47,870 nt of DNA. It comes from Elusimicrobia bacterium ADurb.Bin231 (GTDB lineage: Bacteria; Elusimicrobiota; UBA8919; MWCF01). The position numbers were made by a program, and so were the translations under genes. The notes beneath the pieces are model-generated. The model was not told where the DNA came from. It searched no databases and saw only the letters and a program-made list of their open reading frames with translations. Position 1 is the stretch's first letter; each line of letters starts with the position of its first letter. Of the stretch, positions 36,299 to 45,611 are shown in pieces. Location: NCBI GenBank assembly GCA_002069855.1, contig MWCF01000110.1, positions 1 through 47,870 of the forward strand. Reading direction: 5' to 3'.

Positions 36299-38446
36299 TT
36301 GAAAAAATGGATTTTTCTCGCATTTCTGCTCGTATTTTCCTATATCTCAATTGAACGACTAATCAAATATCTCGGCGATATCCCGGATCCCGCGCGGCTC
36401 TCGGATTATACGCCGTCGCTTACAACAAAAATATATGACATCAAAGGGGAAATAATAGCGGAACTGTTTACGGAAAAAAGGACGATGACCCCGTTTTCCC
36501 AGATTCCTAAAAATATGGTAAATGCCATTGTCGCTATAGAAGACACAAGGTTTTTTAAACATTGGGGTATAGATCCCTACAGGATAGCCGGAGCTGCAAT
36601 AGCCAACCTAAAATCCGGGAACAGGTCGGAAGGCGGATCAACAATTACCCAGCAACTGTCCAAATGGATTTTTCTTTCCCCGAGAAAGACCTTCGCCAGA
36701 AAAATAAAAGAAGCAATTCTTTCTATTCAACTTGAACGAGATTATTCAAAAGAAGAAATACTCACGATGTATCTCAACGAAACATATTTCGGCAGCGGCG
36801 CGTACGGCATATCCACTGCCGCAAAGATATATTTTTCAAAAGATGTGAAGGATCTTAACCTGGAAGAATGCGCACTGCTTGCAGGTATCTTAAGAGCGCC
36901 GTCGAATTATTCTCCTTTTATTAACCCTGAAAAAGCCAAACATAGAAGATCGATTGTCCTTTCAAGAATGCAGGACGTGGGTTTTATAACGGAAACGGAA
37001 AGAAAAAAAGCCGATGAAGCGCCGATATCTACTCAAGCGTCAAGAATAACCGCAAAATTCGCGCCTCATTTTATAGATTATATCAGACAAACACTGGAAA
37101 AAAAATATGGAAGCCGGCTATACCAGGGCGGACTTGAAATATATACTACACTTGACAAAAAAATGCAAATTGCAGCTGAAAGTGTTTTTGAAAAACATCT
37201 TTCGGAATTCGATACAATAGTAAAATCATCCATACCTGTTGAAGGAGCGCTGATATGCATAGAAACAAAAACAGGAGGAATAAAGGCGCTTGTAGGCGGA
37301 AGAAATTTTCGCACCAGTCAATTTAACAGGGTTCTGCAGGCAAAAAGACAACCTGGCAGCGCATTCAAAATATTTGTGTACACAGCAGCAATTGAAAACG
37401 GTTTTACTCCTGCTACAATAATAGAGGACACCCCTGTCACTTATTACAATAACGGAACAGACTGGGAATTGCTTTCAGGAACAACTGATTTTTCCGATGT
37501 GCAGGACAAGGATTTTCTTGATGAAATTCTAAGAAAAGACGCGGAATCTTTGACTGCAGCGGAAAAGATATTATGGCAACCTAAAAATTATATGAATACT
37601 TTCAACGGACCGGTTCTTTTAAGAAAAGCATTTGAACAGTCCTTGAATATCAGCGCAATAAAAGTGACTGAAGCCATAACACCTGCCACTGTTGCCTATT
37701 ATGCAAAATTAATGGGCATAGAATCAAATTTAACGGAGACCATCTCTCTCGCATTAGGTTCTTCTGAGGTAACTTTAAAAGAAATTACTTCAGCTGTAGG
37801 ATGTCTGGCAAACTCCGGCATTAAAACCAATCCGTATGCTGTAATAAAGGTGCTGGACAACAAGGGCCGGGTCTTGGAAGAAAATTTTCCCTCTGAAATA
37901 GATGTGTTAAAACCGCAAACAGCATACATTATGACAAATCTTTTAAAAGGAGTGGTACAAAACGGCACAGGCAGAAATGCCAGACGTTTAAAACGGCCGG
38001 CAGCAGGAAAAACAGGAACTACAAATGATTCTGCGGATGCGTGGTTTATCGGTTATACGCCTCAACTGGTTTGCGGAGTCTGGGTGGGATATGATGATCG
38101 CAAGAGTTTAGGCCCGAAAATGACTGGAGGAAGAGTGGCATGCCCTGTTTGGACTGATTTTATGTTAGAGGCACTAAAAGGCCAGCCGAAAATTGATTTT
38201 ATCCCGCCGGAAAACATAATATTTGCCAAAATCGATTCCCAAACTGGACTCCTTGCGCTCGGAAGATCACGCAATGTATATCTTGAAGCATTCATCAAAG
38301 GAACTGAACCGCGAAAATTTTCCACAGGAAAAATATCCCGTTTTTCAGAATCAACAGCAGATACTGAAGTCACTATTTCATCGGATTCTTTGAATGAACA
38401 AGAACAGGAACCGGCAAAAAAATATTCCGACGGAGGAGGATTCTAA
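36299..38446 (+). CDS. Bifunctional penicillin-binding protein 1A
   Basis: This inner-membrane enzyme both polymerises and crosslinks peptidoglycan. I use the TTG at 36299: GGAGG is six bases upstream and the promoter lies between it and the alternative GTG at 36212. The 715-residue product begins KKWIFLAFLLVFSY, a signal-anchor. The GT51 domain has IEDTRFFKHWG with the catalytic Glu near residue 81 and EGGSTITQQ. The transpeptidase domain has the serine in GSAFK, an SLN triad element and AAGKTGTTNDSADAWF with the KTG. The tail (EQEQEPAKKYSDGGG) is acidic and low-complexity. DUF2148 follows 11 bp later. Confidence 0.9.
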   Translation: MKKWIFLAFLLVFSYISIERLIKYLGDIPDPARLSDYTPSLTTKIYDIKGEIIAELFTEKRTMTPFSQIPKNMVNAIVAIEDTRFFKHWGIDPYRIAGAAIANLKSGNRSEGGSTITQQLSKWIFLSPRKTFARKIKEAILSIQLERDYSKEEILTMYLNETYFGSGAYGISTAAKIYFSKDVKDLNLEECALLAGILRAPSNYSPFINPEKAKHRRSIVLSRMQDVGFITETERKKADEAPISTQASRITAKFAPHFIDYIRQTLEKKYGSRLYQGGLEIYTTLDKKMQIAAESVFEKHLSEFDTIVKSSIPVEGALICIETKTGGIKALVGGRNFRTSQFNRVLQAKRQPGSAFKIFVYTAAIENGFTPATIIEDTPVTYYNNGTDWELLSGTTDFSDVQDKDFLDEILRKDAESLTAAEKILWQPKNYMNTFNGPVLLRKAFEQSLNISAIKVTEAITPATVAYYAKLMGIESNLTETISLALGSSEVTLKEITSAVGCLANSGIKTNPYAVIKVLDNKGRVLEENFPSEIDVLKPQTAYIMTNLLKGVVQNGTGRNARRLKRPAAGKTGTTNDSADAWFIGYTPQLVCGVWVGYDDRKSLGPKMTGGRVACPVWTDFMLEALKGQPKIDFIPPENIIFAKIDSQTGLLALGRSRNVYLEAFIKGTEPRKFSTGKISRFSESTADTEVTISSDSLNEQEQEPAKKYSDGGGF

Positions 38447-38457
38447 GGAGACCATTT

Positions 38458-38988
38458 ATGAAAATCAAATCTATAACAGCAGAGAAAAACGCCATTATAT
38501 CTATAGCGGAAATGATGTGCGCGGCAGCGAGAACAGCGCCGAAAGCCAAAGGTGTTGACAACATTGAAACATTGATTTTAACAGAGAAAGACAAGAGAAA
38601 TCTCGTAGAAAAGATGAGAAAAATAGCAAAATTCGGATACAGAACAAACACATTTATGCGCGATGCGGATTGCATATCCAAATCATACGCGGTTGTATTA
38701 ATCGGCACAAAAACTTCTTATCTGGGGTTGGATTGCGGATTTTGCGGATTCACAACCTGCCAGAATTGTATGAACGCAAAAGCCGCATGCGCGTACAATG
38801 CAGGAGATCTCGGCATTGCAGTATCTTCAGCGGCCTCGGTTGCCGCGGCATTTCACATAGATAACAGAATTATGTATACGGCAGGATTCGCAACTGTAAA
38901 ATTCAAAATACTCGGCGCAAATGTTAAAATTGCTTTTGGCATTCCTCTTTCGACTACAGGAAAAAATATTTTCTTCGACAGAAAATAA
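38458..38988 (+). CDS. DUF2148 ferredoxin-like protein
   Basis: The 176-residue protein matches the DUF2148 pattern: an N-terminal helix pair with EMMCAAARTAPKAKG, then cysteine-rich LDCGFCGFTTCQNC plus CAYN, which may coordinate an iron-sulfur cluster. The C-terminal half is hydrophobic/alpha (LGIAVSSAASVAAAFHID). The function of the family is not known. It follows PBP1A by 11 bp with GGAG upstream, so it is probably co-transcribed, and it converges on rsmE (adjacent ends). Confidence 0.75.
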   Translation: MKIKSITAEKNAIISIAEMMCAAARTAPKAKGVDNIETLILTEKDKRNLVEKMRKIAKFGYRTNTFMRDADCISKSYAVVLIGTKTSYLGLDCGFCGFTTCQNCMNAKAACAYNAGDLGIAVSSAASVAAAFHIDNRIMYTAGFATVKFKILGANVKIAFGIPLSTTGKNIFFDRK

Positions 38989-39762
38989 TTATTGTTCAAA
39001 TTCATAAAACAGATTTGCCATTACGGCTATGGCAGCCGTTTCCACACGAAGAATCCTTTTGCCGAGAGATACGGGAACGATTCCGTTTTTTTCGGCAAGT
39101 TCTATTTCCACATTTGAAAATCCGCCCTCAGAGCCCACAAACAGATTAATTACGGAAATATTTGAACCGATATGCTTAAGAACCTGTTTCAGAGAGGTTT
39201 CCTGCTCGCATTCCCACGGAATTATTGAAATATACCTGCTCCCTGAAAAGGATTCGTTTCCCGTAATACGCGGCACAGCGTTTACGGCATCCGCAAATTT
39301 GGTCGGATTGACAACTTCCGGAACAAGTATCCTTCCGCATTGGCCTGCAGCAGAAACCGCTATTTTCCTCCAACGGGATAGTTTGCCGGATATTTTTACC
39401 GAAGACAAATCAAAACTCGACCTTTCGGAAATAACAGGAATAATTTTATCCACACCGAGCTCCGTGCTTTTTTCAATTATAAAATCAAACTTTTTAAATT
39501 TCGGTATCGATTGAAATAGATTAATCTTTATTTTTGACTCTATGTCTTTACGAATTTCCTCAACAATTTTCAGTTTAACCGCAGGGCCGGAGTTGAATAA
39601 CAAAAATTCCTGTATTAACGCCTTAAATTCTTTTCCCTTCCCGTCGAACAATAAAACTTCTGCTCCGATATCAAACCGCAATACATTTTTTATGTGATGC
39701 GCTTCAGAGCCGCTGATTATAACACTCACATCGTCTATATTTTCAATATAAAATCTGCGCAT
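38989..39762 (-). CDS. rsmE: 16S rRNA (uracil-1498-N3)-methyltransferase RsmE
   Basis: RsmE methylates U1498 of 16S rRNA. The protein has the SPOUT knot element NLFVGSEGGFSNVEIELAEKN and the C-terminal LGKRILRVETAAIAVMA, both RsmE signatures, plus the N-terminal PUA-like RRFYIENIDDVSVIISGSEAHHIKNVLR. I choose the ATG at 39762 (MRRFYIEN), giving 257 residues; a TTG four codons earlier is possible. No clear ribosome site is visible. It converges with the DUF2148 gene. Confidence 0.9.
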   Translation of the reverse strand: MRRFYIENIDDVSVIISGSEAHHIKNVLRFDIGAEVLLFDGKGKEFKALIQEFLLFNSGPAVKLKIVEEIRKDIESKIKINLFQSIPKFKKFDFIIEKSTELGVDKIIPVISERSSFDLSSVKISGKLSRWRKIAVSAAGQCGRILVPEVVNPTKFADAVNAVPRITGNESFSGSRYISIIPWECEQETSLKQVLKHIGSNISVINLFVGSEGGFSNVEIELAEKNGIVPVSLGKRILRVETAAIAVMANLFYEFEQ

Positions 39763-39904
39763 ATTTATTTTCAATTTAACCGAATACTTATTTTACAATT
39801 ATTGTCGTATCTTTATGAAAAACCGCGGCATCGTTTAAATTATTCCGTATGTAAAGCGCGAAATAACCTTGTCGAATATTCCGGTTCTGTATCTCAGGCC
39901 CGTT

Positions 39905-40384
39905 TTATGATGACATAATTACCCAGAAAAAATAAACTGCCGCACTAACTGAAAAAATTATCTGCAAAAGAATCACAGCGAAACTGCATATTACTGTACC
40001 CACCCCGGTTTTCAATGCTGCAACAGGAGATTTGTTCGCCAATAACTCACCTATGAAAGCGCCGAATAAAGCGCCGACAAAAATTCCCATAGGAGGAAAA
40101 AATATCATCCCGCTGATACTTCCGGCAAATGCTCCCAATATTCCGTGTGTGCTTGCACCCAAAAATTTCGCGCTCAAAGCAGGCATCAGATAGTCAAGAA
40201 TAAAAAGTAATATCAACGCCAATCCAAAAATTAAATATACGGATAACGGCACGGACCCGGGGAATATAAAATGCAAAGACAATAAACCGAAATAACTCAA
40301 AACAGGACCAGGAAATGACGGGATCAAACTTCCGACCACTCCGGATACGACTAAAAACAAACCAAGCGCGATTAAGATTTTCAT
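39905..40384 (-). CDS. DUF456 family membrane protein
   Basis: The 159-residue protein is almost entirely hydrophobic, with four to five helices, starting ILIALGLFLVVSGVVGSLIPSFPGP. That proline-rich turn, the LDYLMPALSAKFLGAS segment and the glycine-rich FFPPMGIFVGALFGAFIGELL stretch match DUF456. The role is unknown. It is 30 bp downstream of the SagB-like gene and 130 bp from rsmE. Confidence 0.75.
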   Translation of the reverse strand: MKILIALGLFLVVSGVVGSLIPSFPGPVLSYFGLLSLHFIFPGSVPLSVYLIFGLALILLFILDYLMPALSAKFLGASTHGILGAFAGSISGMIFFPPMGIFVGALFGAFIGELLANKSPVAALKTGVGTVICSFAVILLQIIFSVSAAVYFFWVIMSS

Positions 40385-40413
40385 AATTTACCGATTAAAA
40401 ATTGAATTAACAA

Positions 40414-41025
40414 TCATATATCTATGGATTTGCCTACGACCTGCGAATATACAACTCTTTCACACTCTTTTAAACCCACAAGATTATGAAGTTTATTCCT
40501 GTCAACAAAACTGATTATCACAGTGCTTAAACCAGCTGCATCGCAATAAAGATAAATATTCTGACTGATAAAACCCGCGTCTGTACAGGAAATAAACCAT
40601 CTACGGTCATCATTCGTAAAAAGAAAACTACTCAGTTTAGAATAATCGGAAACATAAATAAGCCCGACTGGTGCGGAATGCATCATCTTTTGAGTGCCGA
40701 TATGTTTTCTAATGTCTTTTGATGATATCAGCATCAAATTATGATTGTTTTCATCGTAACGAAAAATTCCGTTTTTCAAAGCAATATAAATTTTTATTTC
40801 CTGCGAATTGCATGCGGACGGCGCTGTCCTTTTGCTTTTAATCCTATTTGTTTGCTTTTGGGTAATTCCACACCATGCCCATAGAAGATTGGAAATTTCC
40901 TGGCTTGATAAAGGAACCTTCTTCCATTTTCTTATTGATCTGCGAATAGCCAAAGCTTTCATCAACGGAAAATTAGAATCTGTCTGCTGATCTGGAAGTT
41001 TTATTATATTTGTCATTTTTATCAT
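40414..41025 (-). CDS. SagB/ThcOx-type nitroreductase-family protein
   Basis: The core reads LAIRRSIRKWKKVPLSSQEISNLLWAWCGIT, the FMN-binding start of the SagB-type nitroreductase group, then TAPSACNSQEIKIYIAL, and later SCTDAGFISQNIYLYCDAAGLSTVI and VVGKSI. Such proteins oxidise thiazoline/oxazoline rings in peptide maturation or act as flavin oxidoreductases. No cyclodehydratase or precursor gene is nearby, so a peptide link is not supported. The start is uncertain: ATG at 41025 gives 203 residues, ATG at 41016 is also possible, and the open frame extends to 41100. Confidence 0.7.
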   Translation of the reverse strand: MIKMTNIIKLPDQQTDSNFPLMKALAIRRSIRKWKKVPLSSQEISNLLWAWCGITQKQTNRIKSKRTAPSACNSQEIKIYIALKNGIFRYDENNHNLMLISSKDIRKHIGTQKMMHSAPVGLIYVSDYSKLSSFLFTNDDRRWFISCTDAGFISQNIYLYCDAAGLSTVIISFVDRNKLHNLVGLKECERVVYSQVVGKSIDI

Positions 41026-41100
41026 ATATCCATGTCTATTACTCGCATTATATATTTTGTGCGACCTGAAATTGAAAGAATCTGGCAGGCACATTTTCAT

Positions 41101-41373
41101 TTCAAATTTATTCCGGATCTTATTCTAAAATATTATCAATGCCGTATTATAAATTACACAGTAGCCGGCAATATAACTTCTTTTAACACGCTGTTTCTTA
41201 AAGAATATAATAAAGGGTAAAACCTAATTTATTAGATACAAAAAACTTGCGTAAAACTATGGCATCTCTTGAAAAATTATTTCAGACAAAAAATTAACTA
41301 AGTGATTATATCCGGTACAAATATACACTTACCAGTCCATTAAATAAACCAAAGTTTTGCGACAAATAAATTT
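41101..41373. other. Gene-free region between the SagB-like gene and tRNA-Ala
   Basis: AT-rich, without a supported ORF. I see no convincing promoter, repeat or terminator for either neighbour; the short ORFs here carry no ribosome site or family resemblance. Confidence 0.4.
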
Positions 41374-41449
41374 TGGTGGAGGTGAAGAGATTTGAACTCT
41401 CGGCCTCCTCGTTGCGAACGAGGCGCTCTCCCAGCTGAGCTACACCCCC
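41374..41449 (-). tRNA. tRNA-Ala(CGC)
   Basis: A 76-nt cloverleaf on the minus strand. The acceptor stem is GGGGGTG with CACCTCC (one G-T pair). The D-arm is TAGCTCAGCTGGGAGAGC, the anticodon stem CCTCG/CGAGG with loop TTCGCAA (anticodon CGC, reading GCG alanine codons), and the T-arm GAGAGTTCAAATCTCT. The CCA tail is encoded. A consensus promoter lies 135 bp upstream. Confidence 0.95.
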
Positions 41450-41583
41450 ATTTATTTATTTTCTGTCTCGGTAAAAAAACCGGTTATATTTTCAAAGAAA
41501 CCGCTCTATGAACGCCGCGCACAAACGAAATACTTATTGAAATATCTTACCGGATTTCAATGCTCTGCGTACATATCTATTTT

Positions 41584-41612
41584 TTTATACCATATTTTTT
41601 CAATTCTGTCAA
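41584..41612 (-). promoter_or_regulatory. Promoter upstream of tRNA-Ala
   Basis: Minus strand TTGACA (41612-41607), 17 bp, TATAAA (41589-41584). About 125 nt of leader would separate the start site from the tRNA, to be removed by processing. Confidence 0.6.
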
Positions 41613-41819
41613 TATTCAGACGCGCTTTTCTTGAGGTTAGGGTGATGTAAAACAAGAAAAAGAATAACATTGTTCAGTATCCGCATAAAAAATATCCGCA
41701 ACGGAATTGCTGGTACGGTTTTTTTACCGATTTATAATTTTACAGACGATACAATTAATAAATGAAAAAATTAATTTACAATTCTCAAAGATATAAATTC
41801 TAAAAAAAATTGTTTTTTA
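41613..41819. other. Gene-free region between tRNA-Ala promoter and PEP carboxykinase promoter
   Basis: No credible ORF or RNA gene is seen. The 41450-41583 part is the tRNA-Ala leader; the rest is AT-rich spacer. Confidence 0.35.
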
Positions 41820-41848
41820 TTGACAAACAAAACAATGATTTATATAAT
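41820..41848 (+). promoter_or_regulatory. Fully consensus sigma70 promoter of the PEP carboxykinase gene
   Basis: TTGACA at 41820-41825, exactly 17 bp, TATAAT at 41843-41848. Transcription should begin near 41855, leaving a leader of about 18 nt that contains AAGGAG. A perfect promoter predicts strong, largely unregulated expression. Confidence 0.85.
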
Positions 41849-41872
41849 AAAAAGTTAAAAAAGGAGATGCCG

Positions 41873-43642
41873 ATGAAAAAACCTTTGGAAAAATGGGTTG
41901 AACAGCAGGCGGAACTTACAAAACCCGACAGGATTCACTGGTGCGACGGTTCCGAAGAGGAAGCAAGAAAAATAGTAGAATGGGGTATCAATAAAGAAAA
42001 AATCAACGGCACTCCGGTTTTCCAAAAATTAAATCAAGAAACATATCCGAATTGTTTCTACCACAGAAGCCACCCGACTGATGTAGCGCGCACAGAACAC
42101 CTTACTTTCGTATGTCATACCAACAAAAACGCAGTAGGCCCGAATAATAATTGGATGGATCCCGCAGAAGCAAAGGCAAAACTCACTAAACTTTCCGACG
42201 GCTGTATGAAAGGCAAAACAATGTATGTATTGCCTTATATGATGGGACATCCTGATTCTCCATATTCCAAAGCATGCGTGCAATTGACTGATATATCCTA
42301 TGTCGCCATAAGTATGAGAATAATGACCCGACTCGGGAAACATGTGCTTGAGAAGATAGGAGACACAGAAAATTTTGTCAAAGGGTTGCATTCTGTGGGA
42401 GATTTTGATACTGACAAACGATTTGTCATGCATTTCCCTCAGGAAAATTTGGTTTGGAGCATCGGCAGCGGATACGGCGGCAATGCATTACTCGGCAAAA
42501 AATGTGTCGCCTTAAGAATAGCATCGGCATTAGGACAAAAAGAAGGCTGGTTGGCTGAGCATATGATTATCATTGGCATCGAAGATCCGAAAGGCAACAT
42601 AACTTATGTGGCTGCTGCGTTTCCAAGCGCATGCGGAAAAACCAATCTTGCTCTTATGCAACCTACGCTTCCCGGATACAAGGTATGGGTTTTGGGCGAT
42701 GACATAGCATGGCTTAACATAGGTCCTGACGGACGCTTATGGGCGATAAATCCGGAAATGGGATTCTTTGGAGTTGCTCCCGGAACTTCCTTAAAAACAA
42801 ACCCTAATATGATAAAAACTCTGAAAGCCGGAAGATTCTTCCCGACTCTCTTTACAAATACGGCTCTTGACACAGACAAACAGGAACCGTGGTGGGAAGG
42901 CATGGACGGAGACATTCCCCGTAATCTGCTTGATTGGCAGGGAAATAAATGGACGGGGAAACCCGGAGAAAAAGCGGCGCATCCTAATTCCCGCTTCACA
43001 GTTTCAATAACTCAATCGCCAACACTTTCAAAAGAATTCAATAATCCAAAAGGGGTTCCCATTTCGGCAATAATATTCGGCGGAAAAAGGACAAGAACAA
43101 TGCCATTGGTATATGAAAGTTTTAATTGGCAGCACGGTGTATTTGTGGGCGCGACATTAGCGTCGGAAACAACCGCGGCAGCCACACATCAAATAGGAGT
43201 GTTAAGAAGAGATCCTATGGCTATGCTTCCTTTCTGTGGCTACAATATGGCAGATTATTTCAAACATTGGTTGAATATGGGAAATAAAATGACAAATCCG
43301 CCAAAAATATTTTATGTCAACTGGTTCAGAACGGACGAAACAGGAAAGTTCCTGTGGCCCGGATACGGCAACAATATACGCGTAATAAAATGGATAATAG
43401 ACAGAGCGGCAGGCAAAGAAAAAGGCGCCGTAAAAGCTCCCATAGGATATTTACCGTCTGAAAACGGGCTGGATATGGCAGGGCTTAATCTGGATGAAAA
43501 AACGCGTAAACATCTTTTCGATATAAATCCTGAAGAATGGGCTCATGAACTTGACGACATAGAAAGGTTTTTGTTAAAATTCGGGGATAAAGTTCCGCAA
43601 GAATTATGGAATGAATTACAGGAACTTGAAAAACGCCTTTAA
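41873..43642 (+). CDS. pckG: Phosphoenolpyruvate carboxykinase (GTP)
   Basis: PckG interconverts oxaloacetate and PEP using GTP or GDP. The 589-residue protein has the GTP-type signatures: the kinase loop AAAFPSACGKTNLALM, with WVLGDDIAWL after it, MGFFGVAPGTS, NWQHGVFVGATLASETTAA and the C-terminal YLPSENGLDMAGL. I start at the ATG at 41873, where AAGGAG is spaced well; the open frame from 41810 overlaps the promoter. Its stop overlaps the thiE stop by 4 bp (convergent). In anaerobes this enzyme often fixes CO2 toward oxaloacetate, which feeds the aspartate family made in this window; the direction here is an inference. Confidence 0.95.
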   Translation: MKKPLEKWVEQQAELTKPDRIHWCDGSEEEARKIVEWGINKEKINGTPVFQKLNQETYPNCFYHRSHPTDVARTEHLTFVCHTNKNAVGPNNNWMDPAEAKAKLTKLSDGCMKGKTMYVLPYMMGHPDSPYSKACVQLTDISYVAISMRIMTRLGKHVLEKIGDTENFVKGLHSVGDFDTDKRFVMHFPQENLVWSIGSGYGGNALLGKKCVALRIASALGQKEGWLAEHMIIIGIEDPKGNITYVAAAFPSACGKTNLALMQPTLPGYKVWVLGDDIAWLNIGPDGRLWAINPEMGFFGVAPGTSLKTNPNMIKTLKAGRFFPTLFTNTALDTDKQEPWWEGMDGDIPRNLLDWQGNKWTGKPGEKAAHPNSRFTVSITQSPTLSKEFNNPKGVPISAIIFGGKRTRTMPLVYESFNWQHGVFVGATLASETTAAATHQIGVLRRDPMAMLPFCGYNMADYFKHWLNMGNKMTNPPKIFYVNWFRTDETGKFLWPGYGNNIRVIKWIIDRAAGKEKGAVKAPIGYLPSENGLDMAGLNLDEKTRKHLFDINPEEWAHELDDIERFLLKFGDKVPQELWNELQELEKRL

Positions 43643-44247
43643 TAAAATAACCGCTGAAATTTTTCTATTTCACATTTGACATCAGCAGCACTTACAACTG
43701 CAGAGATGGCACATACGGCGTCCGCACCGGCTGATACCACATCAAAAGCATTGGAAAGGTTAATTCCGCCAATTGCAGCCACAGGAAGTTTTGATACCTT
43801 TTTTATTTCTTTAATCAATTCTATACCTGCTGGCGCACCAGCATCTGGCTTTGTTCCGGTATGAAACACAGGGGAAACCCCCAAATAATCGGCACCGTTA
43901 TTTTCGGCCTCAATGGCTTCAGGCACATTATGCACTGTTACACCTATTATTTTATTCCCGCCCATAATACGCCGTGCTGTTTTTAGAGGAATGTCATCCT
44001 GTCCGAGATGCGCGCCGGCGGCATCCACGGCCAGTGCAATATCTATCCTGTCGTTAACGAGAAAAATCACACCCGAGCATATATTTTTTATTTTTATCGC
44101 TTCTTCGTACAACTCTTTTGAAGTTCCGGTTTTATTTCTGTATTGAATTACTTTTGTGCCGGCAAGAATCGCATTTTTGATATCGCTTAAATTTCCAGCT
44201 TTACTCAAAATGGAATCAGTTATAAAATAGTATCCCTTTATATTCAT
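43639..44247 (-). CDS. thiE: Thiamine-phosphate synthase
   Basis: ThiE joins the thiazole and pyrimidine moieties to form thiamine phosphate. The 202-residue TIM-barrel protein has YRNKTGTSKE (pyrophosphate region), GAHLGQDDIPLKTARRIMG, DYLGVSPVFHTGTKPDAG and AIGGINLSN, all ThiE elements in order. Its ATG shares ATGA with the thiM stop, so they are translationally coupled. It converges on the PEP carboxykinase gene. No thiC or thiD is in the window. Confidence 0.94.
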   Translation of the reverse strand: MNIKGYYFITDSILSKAGNLSDIKNAILAGTKVIQYRNKTGTSKELYEEAIKIKNICSGVIFLVNDRIDIALAVDAAGAHLGQDDIPLKTARRIMGGNKIIGVTVHNVPEAIEAENNGADYLGVSPVFHTGTKPDAGAPAGIELIKEIKKVSKLPVAAIGGINLSNAFDVVSAGADAVCAISAVVSAADVKCEIEKFQRLFY

Positions 44248-45047
44248 AAAAAACTAATTTTTGACCGGGATTCCAACGTATCAGAATTCAGATTATAAAC
44301 AGCGTCATAAAGCATTTCTTTAAAACTTCCGGGCCCTTTTGCCGAGGACGCGGCTATTTCCGCTGCTATTTCGAAGCAACATAATCCGGCGGCAGAGGCA
44401 TAAACCAAATTGTTCTCTACCGCGCAAAAACTTCCTATTACCGACGAAGCCATACACCCTGTTCCCACTATCTTTGCCATCATAGGATGCCCGTTGGATA
44501 CCATAACCGTAATTTTACCGTTTGTAATTACATCCTTTTCTCCTGTTATAACCACAGTGCACTTTTTGGACAATGCCAGATCAATCGCTATTTCGCATAT
44601 ATCTTTTCCCACTTCAGCGGCATCCACCCCGCGGGTTTTTACATCCTCTCCGTCTATCCTTGCTATTTCGGACGCATTGCCTTTTATAACGCTTATTTTT
44701 ACGGATTTTAAAAGTTCGAAGCATTTATCATCGCGCATTTTTGTAGCGCCTGCTCCGCATACATCAAGAATTACTGGAATCCCTTTTTGGTTGGCTGAAC
44801 GAGCCGCTATTTTCATCGAATCAATAAAATCTGCGGTAAGAGTTCCTATATTAAGAACAAGAGATGAGGCGATGCCTGCCATATCATACACTTCCTCCGG
44901 AGCATGCGCCATCACCGGAGAAGCGCCAAACACCTTGGCAATATTCGCGCAATCGTAAATTGTAACCCAGTTTGTAAGATGATGAACAACAGGACGGTTC
45001 TCTCTCACTTTTTGCAGTAATCCGTAAATATCTATGCCTTTTTTCAT
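44244..45047 (-). CDS. thiM: Hydroxyethylthiazole kinase
   Basis: ThiM phosphorylates hydroxyethylthiazole for thiamine salvage. The 267-residue protein opens PVVHHLTNWVTIYDCANI, has the VILDVCGAGATKMR segment, KGNASEIARI, and the C-terminal phosphate loop VGTGCMASSVIGSF. Paired with thiE, it indicates salvage rather than the complete de novo path. AAGGAG precedes the ATG by nine bases. The 170 bp upstream do not contain an identifiable TPP riboswitch, so its control is unclear. Confidence 0.94.
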   Translation of the reverse strand: MKKGIDIYGLLQKVRENRPVVHHLTNWVTIYDCANIAKVFGASPVMAHAPEEVYDMAGIASSLVLNIGTLTADFIDSMKIAARSANQKGIPVILDVCGAGATKMRDDKCFELLKSVKISVIKGNASEIARIDGEDVKTRGVDAAEVGKDICEIAIDLALSKKCTVVITGEKDVITNGKITVMVSNGHPMMAKIVGTGCMASSVIGSFCAVENNLVYASAAGLCCFEIAAEIAASSAKGPGSFKEMLYDAVYNLNSDTLESRSKISFL

Positions 45048-45065
45048 ACTGATACACTCCTTCTT

Positions 45066-45173
45066 TCAATATCCTGTAATCTTTCTTAAATACGCCCACC
45101 CTATAAAAAAAAGAAAAACAGTAATCAATAAAAATAATTCCTGCTTTTTTATAAAACATCTCTTTTTTTTCAT
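45066..45173 (-). CDS. Possible 35-residue membrane peptide
   Basis: A short frame between tRNA-Tyr and thiM reads MKKKRCFIKKQ, then hydrophobic LFLLITVFLFFIGWAY, then RKITGY. This is the layout of a small single-pass membrane protein with a basic N-terminus. There is no ribosome site and no recognisable family, so it could be chance sequence in an AT-rich gap. Confidence 0.25.
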   Translation of the reverse strand: MKKKRCFIKKQELFLLITVFLFFIGWAYLRKITGY

Positions 45174-45219
45174 AAGATTAAATATAATTGAATATTCTGA
45201 ATTAAAATCAATAAAAAAA

Positions 45220-45303
45220 TGGGCAGGGGAGGATTCGAACCTCCGTAGGGCACAGCCCGACAGATTTACAGTCTGTTGCTTTTGGCCGCTCAGCCACCTA
45301 CCC
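45220..45303 (-). tRNA. tRNA-Tyr(GTA)
   Basis: An 84-nt class II tRNA with a long variable arm on the minus strand. The acceptor stem is GGGTAGG/CCTGCCC, the anticodon stem-loop ACAGACTGTAAATCTGT (anticodon GTA), and the T-arm GGAGGTTCGAATCCTCC. The CCA is not encoded (A73 is followed by T), unlike the tRNA-Ala nearby. tyrS is 9 kb away. Confidence 0.95.
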
Positions 45304-45611
45304 ATTTGCGTCTCAATTTACTTTTTTAACCGTTTTTCCGTCAATGAAACAGCTTTTTTCTATGAAGAACATTGCGGAACTTGAAAGAACCTGAAAGAAC
45401 TAAAATGACAGTTTATGGTAGCAAATTAGTAGATTACTTTTATTATGAAATTACGCTTCAATATCTCAGAAAAACCTTGTTTTAAGCAAATAACTGTTAA
45501 TTTCATTTTTTCATCCCCTGCACAAGTCCAAACCATCATCTTTTATAGATACAATCTTTGTATAAGCGCAGCTAACTTGCTTTTACGATAGTGCTGTGCT
45601 ATCAGGTTTTG
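45304..45611. other. Possible leader RNA between a consensus promoter and tRNA-Tyr
   Basis: No gene is supported in these 308 bp. Directly after the promoter, on the minus strand, are two compact hairpins: GATAG with CTATC (45603-45587) and ATACAA-AGA-TTGTAT (45563-45549). A 26-codon frame with GGGG upstream (MKLTVICLKQGFSEIL...) also occurs but has no family resemblance. It may be leader sequence or a small RNA. Confidence 0.35.

Noticed and set aside
40414-41100. SagB-like protein as part of a peptide-modification cluster
   Set aside because: No precursor peptide, cyclodehydratase or transporter gene is adjacent; neighbours are a DUF456 protein and a tRNA.
45048-45219. TPP riboswitch ahead of thiM
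   Set aside because: The conserved CTGAGA and related thi-box elements are not present in this segment.
45034-45384. Plus-strand ORF of 116 codons spanning tRNA-Tyr
   Set aside because: It reads antisense through the tRNA and has no ribosome site or coding character.
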